64,000 bases of DNA, from positions 372,001 to 436,000 of the forward strand of contig NZ_JBGOSH010000001.1 of NCBI RefSeq assembly GCF_041537925.1, written 5' to 3'. Each line of letters starts with the position of its first letter. The first letter of the stretch is position 1. The position numbers and the translations under genes are program-made. Below are positions 19,106 to 27,315 of the stretch, piece after piece. The notes under the pieces were generated by a model. The model worked only from the letters and a program-made list of their open reading frames with translations, made no database searches and was not told the origin of the DNA. The DNA comes from Ruegeria_C sp041537925. GTDB lineage: Bacteria; Pseudomonadota; Alphaproteobacteria; Rhodobacterales; Rhodobacteraceae.

Positions 19106-19939
19106 TCAAGTTGGATTTAAGCCAATTATGCTTCGGGCCTGCGTACATGTCGCAACAGGGCGCATGTTTCGTTCGCATATTTCGGCTACCTTGCGGACCA
19201 GAGCGGCATTTGAAGGCGCAAGCGTCGTCTTGTTGAGCCTCACGTTGTCTTCAAGACCCGTGCGAGCGTGACCACCGGATGAAATGGCCCACTCGTTCAG
19301 AACGATCTGCGCCGCACCGATGCCCGCCGCGCACCATGGAGCGTCTTGGCCAAACAGGCGTTTGACGGTTTCTACATAGAAATCAAAGACGCGTCGATCA
19401 GCAGGCATTGCGTTTTTCACCCCCATAACGAACTGCATATAGGGCGTTTCGGCGATCAGGCCTTCTTCATGCATCGCAGCGGCCTTGAGGATGTGAGACA
19501 GGTCGAACGCCTCGATTTCTGGCTTGATCCGGTAGGCCTTCATCTCAGATGCAAGCCAGTTTACCAGCTCCGGCGGGTTCTCATAAACCCGCGTTGGAAA
19601 GTTGTTCGACCCGACAGAGAGAGATGCCATGTCAGGCCTGAGCGATAGCATGCCACCACGTGTCTTGCCGGCACCCGAGCGTCCCCCGGTGGAAAACTGG
19701 ATGATCATGCCGGGGCAGTGTTTCTTCAGTCCCTCTTTGAGTGCTGCAAATTTGTCGGGATCGCTGGAGGGCGTTTGATCGTCATTGCGCACATGAGCGT
19801 GGACGATTGACGCCCCGGCTTCAAATGCCTCATGGGTGCTTTCGATCTGTTCGGATACGTTGACGGGCACTGCCGGGTTATCAGCCTTGATCGGCAGAGA
19901 CCCGGTTATTGCCACGCAGATAATGCAAGGTGTGGTCAT
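19106..19939 (-). CDS. BKACE (DUF849) beta-keto acid cleavage enzyme
   Basis: Zn-dependent Claisen-type enzyme of 277 residues. The family (Kce and relatives) converts a beta-keto acid plus acetyl-CoA to acetoacetate plus a new acyl-CoA. Visible residues match the Kce active site as I recall it: H47 and H49 (IVHAHVR), S83 (QFSTGG), E143, R226, E230 and D231 (HARTGLEDN). It is the last gene of the aromatic operon and overlaps the dioxygenase by 4 bp. The pathway upstream ends in 3-oxoadipate, so the inferred reaction is 3-oxoadipate + acetyl-CoA to succinyl-CoA + acetoacetate. No CoA transferase or thiolase genes are present. Confidence 0.9.
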   Translation of the reverse strand: MTTPCIICVAITGSLPIKADNPAVPVNVSEQIESTHEAFEAGASIVHAHVRNDDQTPSSDPDKFAALKEGLKKHCPGMIIQFSTGGRSGAGKTRGGMLSLRPDMASLSVGSNNFPTRVYENPPELVNWLASEMKAYRIKPEIEAFDLSHILKAAAMHEEGLIAETPYMQFVMGVKNAMPADRRVFDFYVETVKRLFGQDAPWCAAGIGAAQIVLNEWAISSGGHARTGLEDNVRLNKTTLAPSNAALVRKVAEICERNMRPVATCTQARSIIGLNPT

Positions 19940-20817
19940 GACGCGGGAGCGAGAACAAAGTCATGCTCCACCTCGTAGAACGGGCCTTCGGGGTGCTCCT
20001 TTGCAATCCTGTCCGGGTCTTCAATCAGATCGAACTTGGCCAACAGGCTTTCTTTCACACCAAAGACCGCGTCGGAGTGGATGTATTCATCATCAGGGTC
20101 AAATATGTGTGTAATCAGGGTCTCGTAACCCTCCGCTTCCAAGATGTAATGCAGATGGGCAGGCCGATAGGGATGACGTCCAAGACTTCCTAGCAGCTTG
20201 CCAACAGGGCCGTCGTCAGGGATCGGATAAAAACGTGGTTTCGCGCCCCAAAACATATAAGTTCCGTCATCGCCGGTTCGGAACACACCGCGCAAGTTGA
20301 AATCAGGTTGTATCCCCTTCTGTTGGACATCGTAAAAGCCATCATCATTGGTTTGCCATACGTCGATCTTTACATTCGACAAGGGCTGGCCTTCGGTGTT
20401 GAGGATGCGCCCCTTGATCTGCATCGGATGCCCCTTGCCATCAAGACATATGTTCGATCCCATTGGCAACTCAGGCACATCGGGCACATGGAATGGTCCC
20501 AGTACCGTTGATTCTGACGCGCCAGATGGTTTGCGGTTGTTGATGGCGTCCACCAGCATCGACACACCAAGGATGTCGCTGAGCAATATACACTCTTGAC
20601 GCCAGTCGTCGGACTTGTGACCCGTCTCGGTCAGGAATTTAATCGCGGCAAGCCACTCTTCCTGCGTAGGCTCAATTTCCTTGACCGCAGCATGCAAGTG
20701 GCGGGTAATCGCGCCTACAACTTCTGCGAGGCGTGGGTCAGTTGTTTCGGCGATCCGGCTGATCACAACATCAGCGGAGTTCTCTTCCGTAAAGTAACCT
20801 TTGTTCGCTTCCGTCAT
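19936..20817 (-). CDS. Intradiol dioxygenase, hydroxyquinol 1,2-dioxygenase type
   Basis: Fe(III) ring-opening dioxygenase of 293 residues. The alpha-helical dimerisation domain spans about 1-105. The catalytic domain carries all four iron ligands: Y162 (DGFYDVQ), Y197 (RFYPIPDDGPVG), H221 and H223 (RPAHLHYIL). N-terminal and core sequence resemble hydroxyquinol and chlorocatechol enzymes rather than protocatechuate 3,4-dioxygenase. Maleylacetate reductase in the same operon favours hydroxyquinol (1,2,4-trihydroxybenzene), opened to maleylacetate. ATGA overlap with the BKACE gene. Confidence 0.93.
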   Translation of the reverse strand: MTEANKGYFTEENSADVVISRIAETTDPRLAEVVGAITRHLHAAVKEIEPTQEEWLAAIKFLTETGHKSDDWRQECILLSDILGVSMLVDAINNRKPSGASESTVLGPFHVPDVPELPMGSNICLDGKGHPMQIKGRILNTEGQPLSNVKIDVWQTNDDGFYDVQQKGIQPDFNLRGVFRTGDDGTYMFWGAKPRFYPIPDDGPVGKLLGSLGRHPYRPAHLHYILEAEGYETLITHIFDPDDEYIHSDAVFGVKESLLAKFDLIEDPDRIAKEHPEGPFYEVEHDFVLAPAS

Positions 20818-20824
20818 ATCACCC

Positions 20825-22579
20825 TCACTTGGCCAGAATTTGCGACATTACGCGGCGAAGTTCGGCCTCCGGGTCTTCCGGTAAGCCGTCGTGACGCCAG
20901 CACACGTGCTGATCGGGTCGCGTCAGGATGCACCCGGTGTCGCCGACTTCGCGGGCGCGCGCCCAGTCGCCGACATGATCGATGTAGTGTTGCCGGGGGC
21001 CAATGACGTGTGCCTCGATGTCCACGCCCAATTCTTTGGTCAGCTTCGCTGCGGCATCTACCCAAGCCTCACCACCCAGCCCGGTGAACACGGTGAACAC
21101 ACCATGCCCGGCTAGGTCCAGCGTTGAATGCTTGCCGCCATCCACATCAAACAGCCAAGCATGTGGAATACGCGCGCCCGGCCATGTGGTTGGCTGGTAA
21201 TGCAGGTCGGAATCCAGCCTGAAGTCCGGCTCCATCTGCCCATCCGTCACAATCGCGTCCGAGGAATAGCGTTGGTTCATCTCGACCCCGTGTGCGTCAA
21301 ATTCGAACTTCTTGAAGGCAATCGCCTCGTTCAATGCTGCGCGTTGGGCTTCGGCGCTGGCGTCCGTCCCACAGCGAGCATCCATATTGGCTTTGATTTT
21401 CTCGATATCGGTACCGCCGGTCATCCCCAGCGCCTCAAAGATCGGGCCAAATTCACCGATGGATTGGTTTGCGCGGGTGACGATCTGTTTGGCCACCGGC
21501 GCGCGTTCAACCGTGTAACTTTCCAGCAGCCGTTCACCTGCCTGACCTTTCAACACCGCCGCAAGTTTCCATGCCAGATTGAAACTGTCCTGGATCGAAG
21601 TGTTTGAGCCGAGCCCGTTGGACGGCGGGTGCCGATGCGCCGCGTCGCCCATGATGAACACCCGGCCCGAAGACATCTTTTCGGCGTAAGAGTTGTTTAC
21701 CGTCCATGTGTTGGCGCTGAGCAGGTCGATCTCCAGTTCCGGATCACCGACCAACTGGCGCGCCACATCGGTTGCCATCTTCTCATCGACCTTGGGTGCG
21801 GGTTCATTAATGTCGTAACCCCAAACGATCAGCCATTCATTCCAGGGCCGGATCATGCGCACCAGCCCCATACCGATGCCGCCAACATCCGCGCCGGGCT
21901 GCATGATCCAGTAGAGGACAGACGGGCGATGCGCGACGTATTTGCTCAAGTCCGCCTTGAAAAGAATGTTCATCGACCCGCCGACACCCATCTGCCCGGC
22001 GATCGGCAGGCCTTCGTTTTCCGCAACCAGCGAATTGCCGCCATCCCCGCCCATAAGGTACTTGGACCGGATCGTAAAGTCCTGCCCGGTCAGCCGGTCG
22101 CGGCAGGTGGTCGAGACCCCTTCAGCGTCCTGTACGTGGCTTAAATACTCCGTGCTCATCCGCGCTTGCGTACCCCGCGAACAGGCGGTCTTGAACAACA
22201 GCGGCTCCATCATGGTCTGGGGCAGATCGTTCATGAAAGTAGGGGAAGACAGCAGATGCTCCGCCTTGGAAAGCGGGTGTGTGCCCCAGCTTCTCATGCG
22301 CCCGATCTCTTCTCCGGCGAGGCTTTCGCAAAAGACGTTCTCGCCCATCAGTTCCTGCTCGGTCGCGAACATGTAGGCCTCGCCCTCGACCTCTCGTCCA
22401 AGATCACGCAGCACCTCCATCGTGCGCTGGTTAGTGATATGCGCGCGTGGGGTGTTGGCAAGCCACCGATAGCGGTTGATGGCCATATTCTCGATCCCGT
22501 AGGTCGACAGTAGCGCTGCGGTGGCGGACCCAGCCGGGCCGGTTCCAATTATCAGCACGTCTGTTGAGATATCGGCCAT
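20825..22579 (-). CDS. FAD-dependent phenol/resorcinol-type monooxygenase (TfdB family)
   Basis: Flavoprotein aromatic hydroxylase of 584 residues. The Rossmann FAD motif is IIGTGPAGSATAALLS at 8-23. The second FAD motif, GDAAHRHPPSNGLGSNTSIQDSFNLAWKL, is typical of the 2,4-dichlorophenol/phenol hydroxylase group. A C-terminal thioredoxin-like domain ends GCILTRPDQHVCWR. The frame is open to 22672, but MADISTD at 22579 is the family N-terminus and lies 2 bp from livM. In this operon it most likely hydroxylates a dihydroxybenzene such as resorcinol, or a hydroxylated aromatic acid, to hydroxyquinol. The exact substrate is inference. Confidence 0.9.
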   Translation of the reverse strand: MADISTDVLIIGTGPAGSATAALLSTYGIENMAINRYRWLANTPRAHITNQRTMEVLRDLGREVEGEAYMFATEQELMGENVFCESLAGEEIGRMRSWGTHPLSKAEHLLSSPTFMNDLPQTMMEPLLFKTACSRGTQARMSTEYLSHVQDAEGVSTTCRDRLTGQDFTIRSKYLMGGDGGNSLVAENEGLPIAGQMGVGGSMNILFKADLSKYVAHRPSVLYWIMQPGADVGGIGMGLVRMIRPWNEWLIVWGYDINEPAPKVDEKMATDVARQLVGDPELEIDLLSANTWTVNNSYAEKMSSGRVFIMGDAAHRHPPSNGLGSNTSIQDSFNLAWKLAAVLKGQAGERLLESYTVERAPVAKQIVTRANQSIGEFGPIFEALGMTGGTDIEKIKANMDARCGTDASAEAQRAALNEAIAFKKFEFDAHGVEMNQRYSSDAIVTDGQMEPDFRLDSDLHYQPTTWPGARIPHAWLFDVDGGKHSTLDLAGHGVFTVFTGLGGEAWVDAAAKLTKELGVDIEAHVIGPRQHYIDHVGDWARAREVGDTGCILTRPDQHVCWRHDGLPEDPEAELRRVMSQILAK

Positions 22580-22581
22580 GA

Positions 22582-23640
22582 TTAATCCTCCAGTTGTTCG
22601 AGTTTGCCACCGGTCAAATGGCGACGGATAGGAAAGAGATGCGCGCCGGTGCGCTCTGAGATCAGCCCCCAAAGTCCACGCGGTGCGACGAGCATGATGA
22701 CAATGGCCAGAACACCCAGCGTCATCAGATACCAGCTGCCGAAATCGGCCAGCAGCGATTGCAGGGCAAAGAAAATCAGCACGCCAAGAATTGGGCCTTC
22801 AATGGTGCCTATACCGCCGATCACGACGATGAAAATCACGTAGGCCGTCCAGTCCGTCACGCTGAACGCTGCGTCGGGCGAGATCCGTGCTTTTTGCATG
22901 TAGATCAGCCCGCCTGCGAGGCCGGTGCCAAAGGCTGAGGTGAGGAAAACGACCCACTTCATGCGGCCTGCATCGACGCCAACGGACTTGGCGGCCTCGG
23001 TATTGTCGCGCACGGCGGCCAGTGCCAACCCGCGTCGGGTGCGCAAGAGCCAGTAAATGCCACCGATGGCTGCCAGCGCCAGGGCGAGAGCCAGCCAGTA
23101 GGCGAGGATGTCCCGTGCGGCGGAGGTCTTCACGTCGAAAAGCGTCTTGATCGTTTCGGTAAACCACATCTCGCGGGTGGCAGAACGCGGCAATGACGTA
23201 CCGGTACCCCCTCCCAACGTCTTCCATTGCGCGACGAGCAACCGAAAGACCTCGGCAATGACCCATGTGCCGATGGCGAAGTATGCGCCGTTCAGTCGGA
23301 AAGCGAAAAAGGCCGTCGGTATCGCAATGATCAGTGCTGCAACCCCTGCCAACAGGATCGACGGCACTGGGTCCAATCCCCACAAGATGACTGCACCAAA
23401 CAGCGCATAAGCGCCCATGCCAACAAAGGCTTGCTGACCGATAGACACAAGGCCACCATAACCCGCAAGCAGGTTCCAGAACTGCGCGAGAACCAGCATG
23501 GTCAGGATGAAGAACATATCTTGTATTGTGCTGCGCCCTGCAAAGAACGGCAGCGCAATCAGGACAACGATTGCGATCGCCGCTGCAACGCTGAACGCGG
23601 TTGAAGCTCGGGTGCGGGTTTGAACGGAATAGGTCGCCAT
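22582..23640 (-). CDS. livM: Liv-type ABC permease LivM in the aromatic operon
   Basis: Permease of 352 residues, about nine membrane segments, with the LivM motif GVDAGRMKWVVFLTSAFGTGLAGGL and the loop GGIGTIEGPILGVLI. It shares one base with the livH stop (TGATG) and is 2 bp from the monooxygenase start, so the transporter and catabolic genes form one unit. Confidence 0.93.
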   Translation of the reverse strand: MATYSVQTRTRASTAFSVAAAIAIVVLIALPFFAGRSTIQDMFFILTMLVLAQFWNLLAGYGGLVSIGQQAFVGMGAYALFGAVILWGLDPVPSILLAGVAALIIAIPTAFFAFRLNGAYFAIGTWVIAEVFRLLVAQWKTLGGGTGTSLPRSATREMWFTETIKTLFDVKTSAARDILAYWLALALALAAIGGIYWLLRTRRGLALAAVRDNTEAAKSVGVDAGRMKWVVFLTSAFGTGLAGGLIYMQKARISPDAAFSVTDWTAYVIFIVVIGGIGTIEGPILGVLIFFALQSLLADFGSWYLMTLGVLAIVIMLVAPRGLWGLISERTGAHLFPIRRHLTGGKLEQLED

Positions 23641-24503
23641 CAGTCATTCGCCCTTGGAAAAAGGCCCCTGGGCCGCACCAGCAGCACCGCCAGGAAAGCG
23701 AGATGGCCGGCAAGAATTTGCCATTCGGGGTTCAGCGCTGCACCAACGGTTTGCGCCACACCGATGATGATCCCACCCACGAGTGTTCCCCACAGCGATC
23801 CGAGCCCGCCAATGATCACTGCTTCGAACGCGTAAATCAGGCGCGCAGGACCAACATTTGGGTCGAAGTTTGCGCGCAGCCCCAGATAGAGCGCGGCGAT
23901 TGCCACAATGACAAGAGCGATGCCCGTCGCAGTTGCGAAAATGTTGGTGGGTTTGATGCCCATCAGGCTCGCCGTGACTGGATCATCCGACGTGGCGCGA
24001 AACGCGCGACCCAGCGACGTCCGATAGAACAACTGGTTCAAACCCACGATCACGGCAATTGCCGATACGAATGTGAGCAGCGGCATAACGCCGAGGTTCA
24101 GCGGCCCCACTGATACAGACGCGGTTGTAAGCGCATCGGTAGGCAGGCGTTGGCTATCTGCGGAAAACCCTTCCAGCAAGGCGTTCTGGAGCACGATGGA
24201 CAAGCCAAACGTCACCAGAAGTGGCGGCAAGATGTCGTCACCAAGCGTCCGGTTCAGTAGAAATTTCTGTAAAACCCAACCCACGGCGAACATCACAGGC
24301 ATGGCAACAAGCAGCGCGATGAAGGGGGACAGCCCTAACAGAGTGACCAGCACCAGGATCAGATAGGCTCCCATGACGATCAAATCTCCATGGGCAAGGT
24401 TCACCAGCCGCATGATCCCGAACACAAGGCTAAGCCCCGCAGCGAACAATGCATAAAGCCCCCCCAACAGGACGCCCTGCACAATTGTATCCACCCAGAT
24501 CAA
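23640..24503 (-). CDS. livH: Liv-type ABC permease LivH in the aromatic operon
   Basis: Permease of 287 residues. N-terminal QGVLLGGLYALFAAGLSLVFGIMRLVNLAHGD is the LivH hallmark, and GGLGSLWGTLVGGI is the ATPase-contact loop. It overlaps the livF stop by 4 bp. With LivM it forms the membrane pore of a HAAT importer. Confidence 0.94.
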   Translation of the reverse strand: MIWVDTIVQGVLLGGLYALFAAGLSLVFGIMRLVNLAHGDLIVMGAYLILVLVTLLGLSPFIALLVAMPVMFAVGWVLQKFLLNRTLGDDILPPLLVTFGLSIVLQNALLEGFSADSQRLPTDALTTASVSVGPLNLGVMPLLTFVSAIAVIVGLNQLFYRTSLGRAFRATSDDPVTASLMGIKPTNIFATATGIALVIVAIAALYLGLRANFDPNVGPARLIYAFEAVIIGGLGSLWGTLVGGIIIGVAQTVGAALNPEWQILAGHLAFLAVLLVRPRGLFPRAND

Positions 24504-25207
24504 TGTCCTGCTCCGAAATAGGCGTCGTGGATTGCGTCACGGCTCAACTCGGACGGCGTGCCTGACAGCGTCACGCAGCCTTCCATCATGCAATAAACAC
24601 GGTCAGCCACGGCCGTGGCCTGACCGATATCCTGCTCAACGATGATGATGCTGGCCCCCGCGGCCTGAATCGCAGGCACGGCTTTGTAGATGTCCTTGAT
24701 GACGACCGGTGCGAGGCCAAGGCTGATCTCGTCACATAGCATCACACGCGGATTGCTCATCAATGCGCGCCCGATGGCGACCATCTGCTGTTGCCCGCCC
24801 GACAGGGCTGTGCCGGGATTGTGACGACGCTCTTGCAGGATGGGAAACAGGTCATAGATCGTATCCAACGACCAGTGCCCACCGGTCTTGCGCCCATAGG
24901 TGCCAATCACCAGATTTTCCTCCACCGAGAGCGAAGGAAACAGCTTGCGCCCTTCCGGCACCATGGCCACGCCCTGCGCCACTATCTCATCCGCTGGCAA
25001 GGCGCCTATATCGCGACCGTCAAAACGGACCATGTCCGCTGCGTTCCGCAACACACCGGAAATCGAGCGCATCAGTGTGGTTTTGCCCGCTCCATTTGCG
25101 CCGATGATGGCCACAGTTTCTGCGTCGTTAAGCGCGATATCGACGCCGAACAGGGCCTGAAAATCCCCGTAGCTGGCGGTGAGCCCTTTGGTTTCGAGCA
25201 GGGGCAT
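24500..25207 (-). CDS. livF: Liv-type ABC ATPase LivF in the aromatic operon
   Basis: ATPase of 235 residues: Walker A GANGAGKTTLMRS, signature ALSGGQQQMVAIGRAL, Walker B VMLCDEISLGLAP. The Walker B loop has DEISLGLA instead of DEPSLGLA, a conservative change. Start and stop overlap livG and livH. Confidence 0.94.
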   Translation of the reverse strand: MPLLETKGLTASYGDFQALFGVDIALNDAETVAIIGANGAGKTTLMRSISGVLRNAADMVRFDGRDIGALPADEIVAQGVAMVPEGRKLFPSLSVEENLVIGTYGRKTGGHWSLDTIYDLFPILQERRHNPGTALSGGQQQMVAIGRALMSNPRVMLCDEISLGLAPVVIKDIYKAVPAIQAAGASIIIVEQDIGQATAVADRVYCMMEGCVTLSGTPSELSRDAIHDAYFGAGH

Positions 25208-25926
25208 CAGACGTCAATCCCCAGGTAGATTTCCTTGACTTCTTTGGACCCCATGATCTCGTCCGGGTCGCCGATCCCGATGACCTTCCCGAAGTCGAGC
25301 ACCAGAAGGCATTCCACCACCGAGATCAGCGCGTGCAGCACATGTTCGATCCAGATGATCGTGACGCCCTGTGCATGAACGTCCTTGATCGTGCGGATCA
25401 GCGCCTGGCATTCGCCTTCGGTTAGACCTCCTGCGATTTCGTCCAGAAGCAACAGCTTGGGGTCCGTCGCCATGGCGCGGGCCAGTTCCAGCCGCTTCCG
25501 TTCCAGTAGGCTGAGCCGACCTGCTGGTGTATTGGCCCGGCGCAGCAATTCGGTGCGTTCCAAAACATCGGCGCAGTCGTCGAGCACCTCTGCCTCGGAC
25601 TGGTTGCGCCCGTGGGTGGCAGCAACCAGCAGGTTTTCGAAGACGGTCAGCTTTTCGAAGGGCTGCGGGATCTGGAAAGACCGCCCGATGCCAGTCAGAC
25701 ACCGCTCCATCGCGGAGACATGGGTGACGTCACGACCCTGATAGTTGATCGCGCCCTTGTCAGCGCGCAGATTGCCCGTGATCAGGTTGAACAGCGTCGA
25801 TTTGCCAGCGCCGTTCGGGCCGATGATACCAAGCGCCTGACCTTTGGGCACCTCAACCGAGACGTCATCCGTCACGGTCAGGGCCCCAAAACTCTTGGAG
25901 ACGTTCTGGAGTGCAAGCATGGTCAT
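25207..25926 (-). CDS. livG: Liv-type ABC ATPase LivG in the aromatic operon
   Basis: ATPase of 239 residues: Walker A GPNGAGKSTLFNL, signature region LSLLERKRLELARAM in place of LSGGQ, Walker B LLLLDEIAGGLTEGE. The non-canonical signature is usual for LivG. It shares one base with livF. The binding-protein gene is 85 bp upstream, separated by a stem-loop. Confidence 0.93.
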   Translation of the reverse strand: MTMLALQNVSKSFGALTVTDDVSVEVPKGQALGIIGPNGAGKSTLFNLITGNLRADKGAINYQGRDVTHVSAMERCLTGIGRSFQIPQPFEKLTVFENLLVAATHGRNQSEAEVLDDCADVLERTELLRRANTPAGRLSLLERKRLELARAMATDPKLLLLDEIAGGLTEGECQALIRTIKDVHAQGVTIIWIEHVLHALISVVECLLVLDFGKVIGIGDPDEIMGSKEVKEIYLGIDV

Positions 25927-25979
25927 TCGGTCTGTTCTGTCCCGGAGCCTGTCCGAGACCTCCTGTTGAGATGTGGTCA

Positions 25980-26005
25980 GTGGCCCCGGGTCAGGCCCGG
26001 GGCAC
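25980..26005 (-). terminator. Stem-loop after the binding-protein gene of the aromatic operon
   Basis: A 10-bp GC-rich stem with a one-base bulge (25980-25990 with 25996-26005) and 5-base loop sits 6 bp past the binding-protein stop. No T run follows, so it is more likely an mRNA-stabilising or partial-termination element than a full stop. Confidence 0.55.
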
Positions 26006-26011
26006 TTGCGT

Positions 26012-27286
26012 TCAGCTAATGGGTTCCATCGTGCCCCCGGTGGGGATGCTGGGATGGTCGGAATTGTCCACGATCACCAGATCGTAACCGCCGCCGTCCT
26101 TAAGCCGCCATTGTCCGCCGACCAGTGGCGTCTTTGCGACATTCTGCGCGGCAAAGGGCGGCAGGCCCGCGCCGTCAAACGCGATGCGGCCCACGATGCT
26201 GTCCAGTTGCGACGCTGCAATTGCCTCCGCCACGGCATCGCCATCGCCCGTATCGCTGGTCCGGCTCATCACGTCCGCAGCCATCTCGAAAAGCGCATGC
26301 ACGAACCCGATCGGCTGCGTCCATTGCTTGCCAGTCGCGCTCGAATAGGCTGCTGCCAGATCGCCCGCCGACTGCCCGTTGAGAGATGAATTGAACGGAT
26401 GAGTCGGCGACCACCAAACCTCAGAGGACAAGTTGTGCCCTTGATCCCCCAACGCTTCGACCGCTTGCGGGAACAGGATCGCTTTGCCGATACTGGCAGC
26501 CTTGGGGTTGAAGCCCTGCTGCTTTGCTTGCGTCCAGAAGGTCGTGAAATCCGGCGGGATTGGCACCCCTGTCACAATCTCGGCGTTGGCTTGTTTGAAT
26601 GCGTTGATCTGTGCGCTGAAATCATCCGTCAGATTCTGGTAGCGGCCAGTATCGACAAGCCCGTAACCCTGTTCAGCAAGCACTGGCGGAAAGCCAACAT
26701 TCGGATCACCCCATGCGTTGCCATCCCCATCATTGGGAAACAACGCACCGACTTGCTTGTTGGTGTCCAACTGGTTCCACATCGCCGTGAACGTCGATAT
26801 CACGTCCTCTAGCCCCCAGAAGAAGTGGAAGCTGTAGTAAAACGGCTCCCAATAGCCGGGATCGCCTGGGTTGCCCTGCTGACCGATGAAATACGGCTGC
26901 CACGGGGCAACCGTTGAAATGACGGGGACTTCCTCTGCCTCGCAGGTTGTGGCCACGGGGTTTGTCGTTTCCGGTGTTGAGGCGACCAGCATGAGGTCGA
27001 TCTCATCGTCCAAGATGAGCTCTTTGGCGACTTCGGCAGCACGGTTCGGATTGGATTGGCTGTCCTTGACGATCACCTCGAAATTCGACCCAGCATCTGA
27101 GCCCAGAAAGCCATCGATGATGAATTGATCGGCTTCCGAAAAAGCCGCCAGCGGGCCCGACTGGGGGCTCACGTAGCCCAGCTTTATCTTGGCGCCCTGC
27201 GCAATCGCCGGCGCGGCCAATCCGCCAGCAACCAAAGTCAGGCCAGTTGCGGCAGAGTTTTTCAAAAGCGTACGTCTGTTGATCAT
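26012..27286 (-). CDS. Tat-type periplasmic binding protein of the aromatic operon importer
   Basis: Type I periplasmic binding protein of 424 residues. The N-terminus NRRTLLKNSAATGLTLVAGG ending AAPAIAQ is a plausible Tat signal. The mature start, KIKLGYVSPQSGPLAAFSEADQF, resembles Liv proteins that bind aromatic or other carboxylates rather than amino acids. Ribosome site GGGAGGA lies 6 bp before the start. It follows maleylacetate reductase by 29 bp. It probably binds the aromatic substrate or its precursor. Confidence 0.92.
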   Translation of the reverse strand: MINRRTLLKNSAATGLTLVAGGLAAPAIAQGAKIKLGYVSPQSGPLAAFSEADQFIIDGFLGSDAGSNFEVIVKDSQSNPNRAAEVAKELILDDEIDLMLVASTPETTNPVATTCEAEEVPVISTVAPWQPYFIGQQGNPGDPGYWEPFYYSFHFFWGLEDVISTFTAMWNQLDTNKQVGALFPNDGDGNAWGDPNVGFPPVLAEQGYGLVDTGRYQNLTDDFSAQINAFKQANAEIVTGVPIPPDFTTFWTQAKQQGFNPKAASIGKAILFPQAVEALGDQGHNLSSEVWWSPTHPFNSSLNGQSAGDLAAAYSSATGKQWTQPIGFVHALFEMAADVMSRTSDTGDGDAVAEAIAASQLDSIVGRIAFDGAGLPPFAAQNVAKTPLVGGQWRLKDGGGYDLVIVDNSDHPSIPTGGTMEPIS

Positions 27287-27315
27287 TTTGTGTCCTCCCT
27301 CGTGTCACGACTGTC

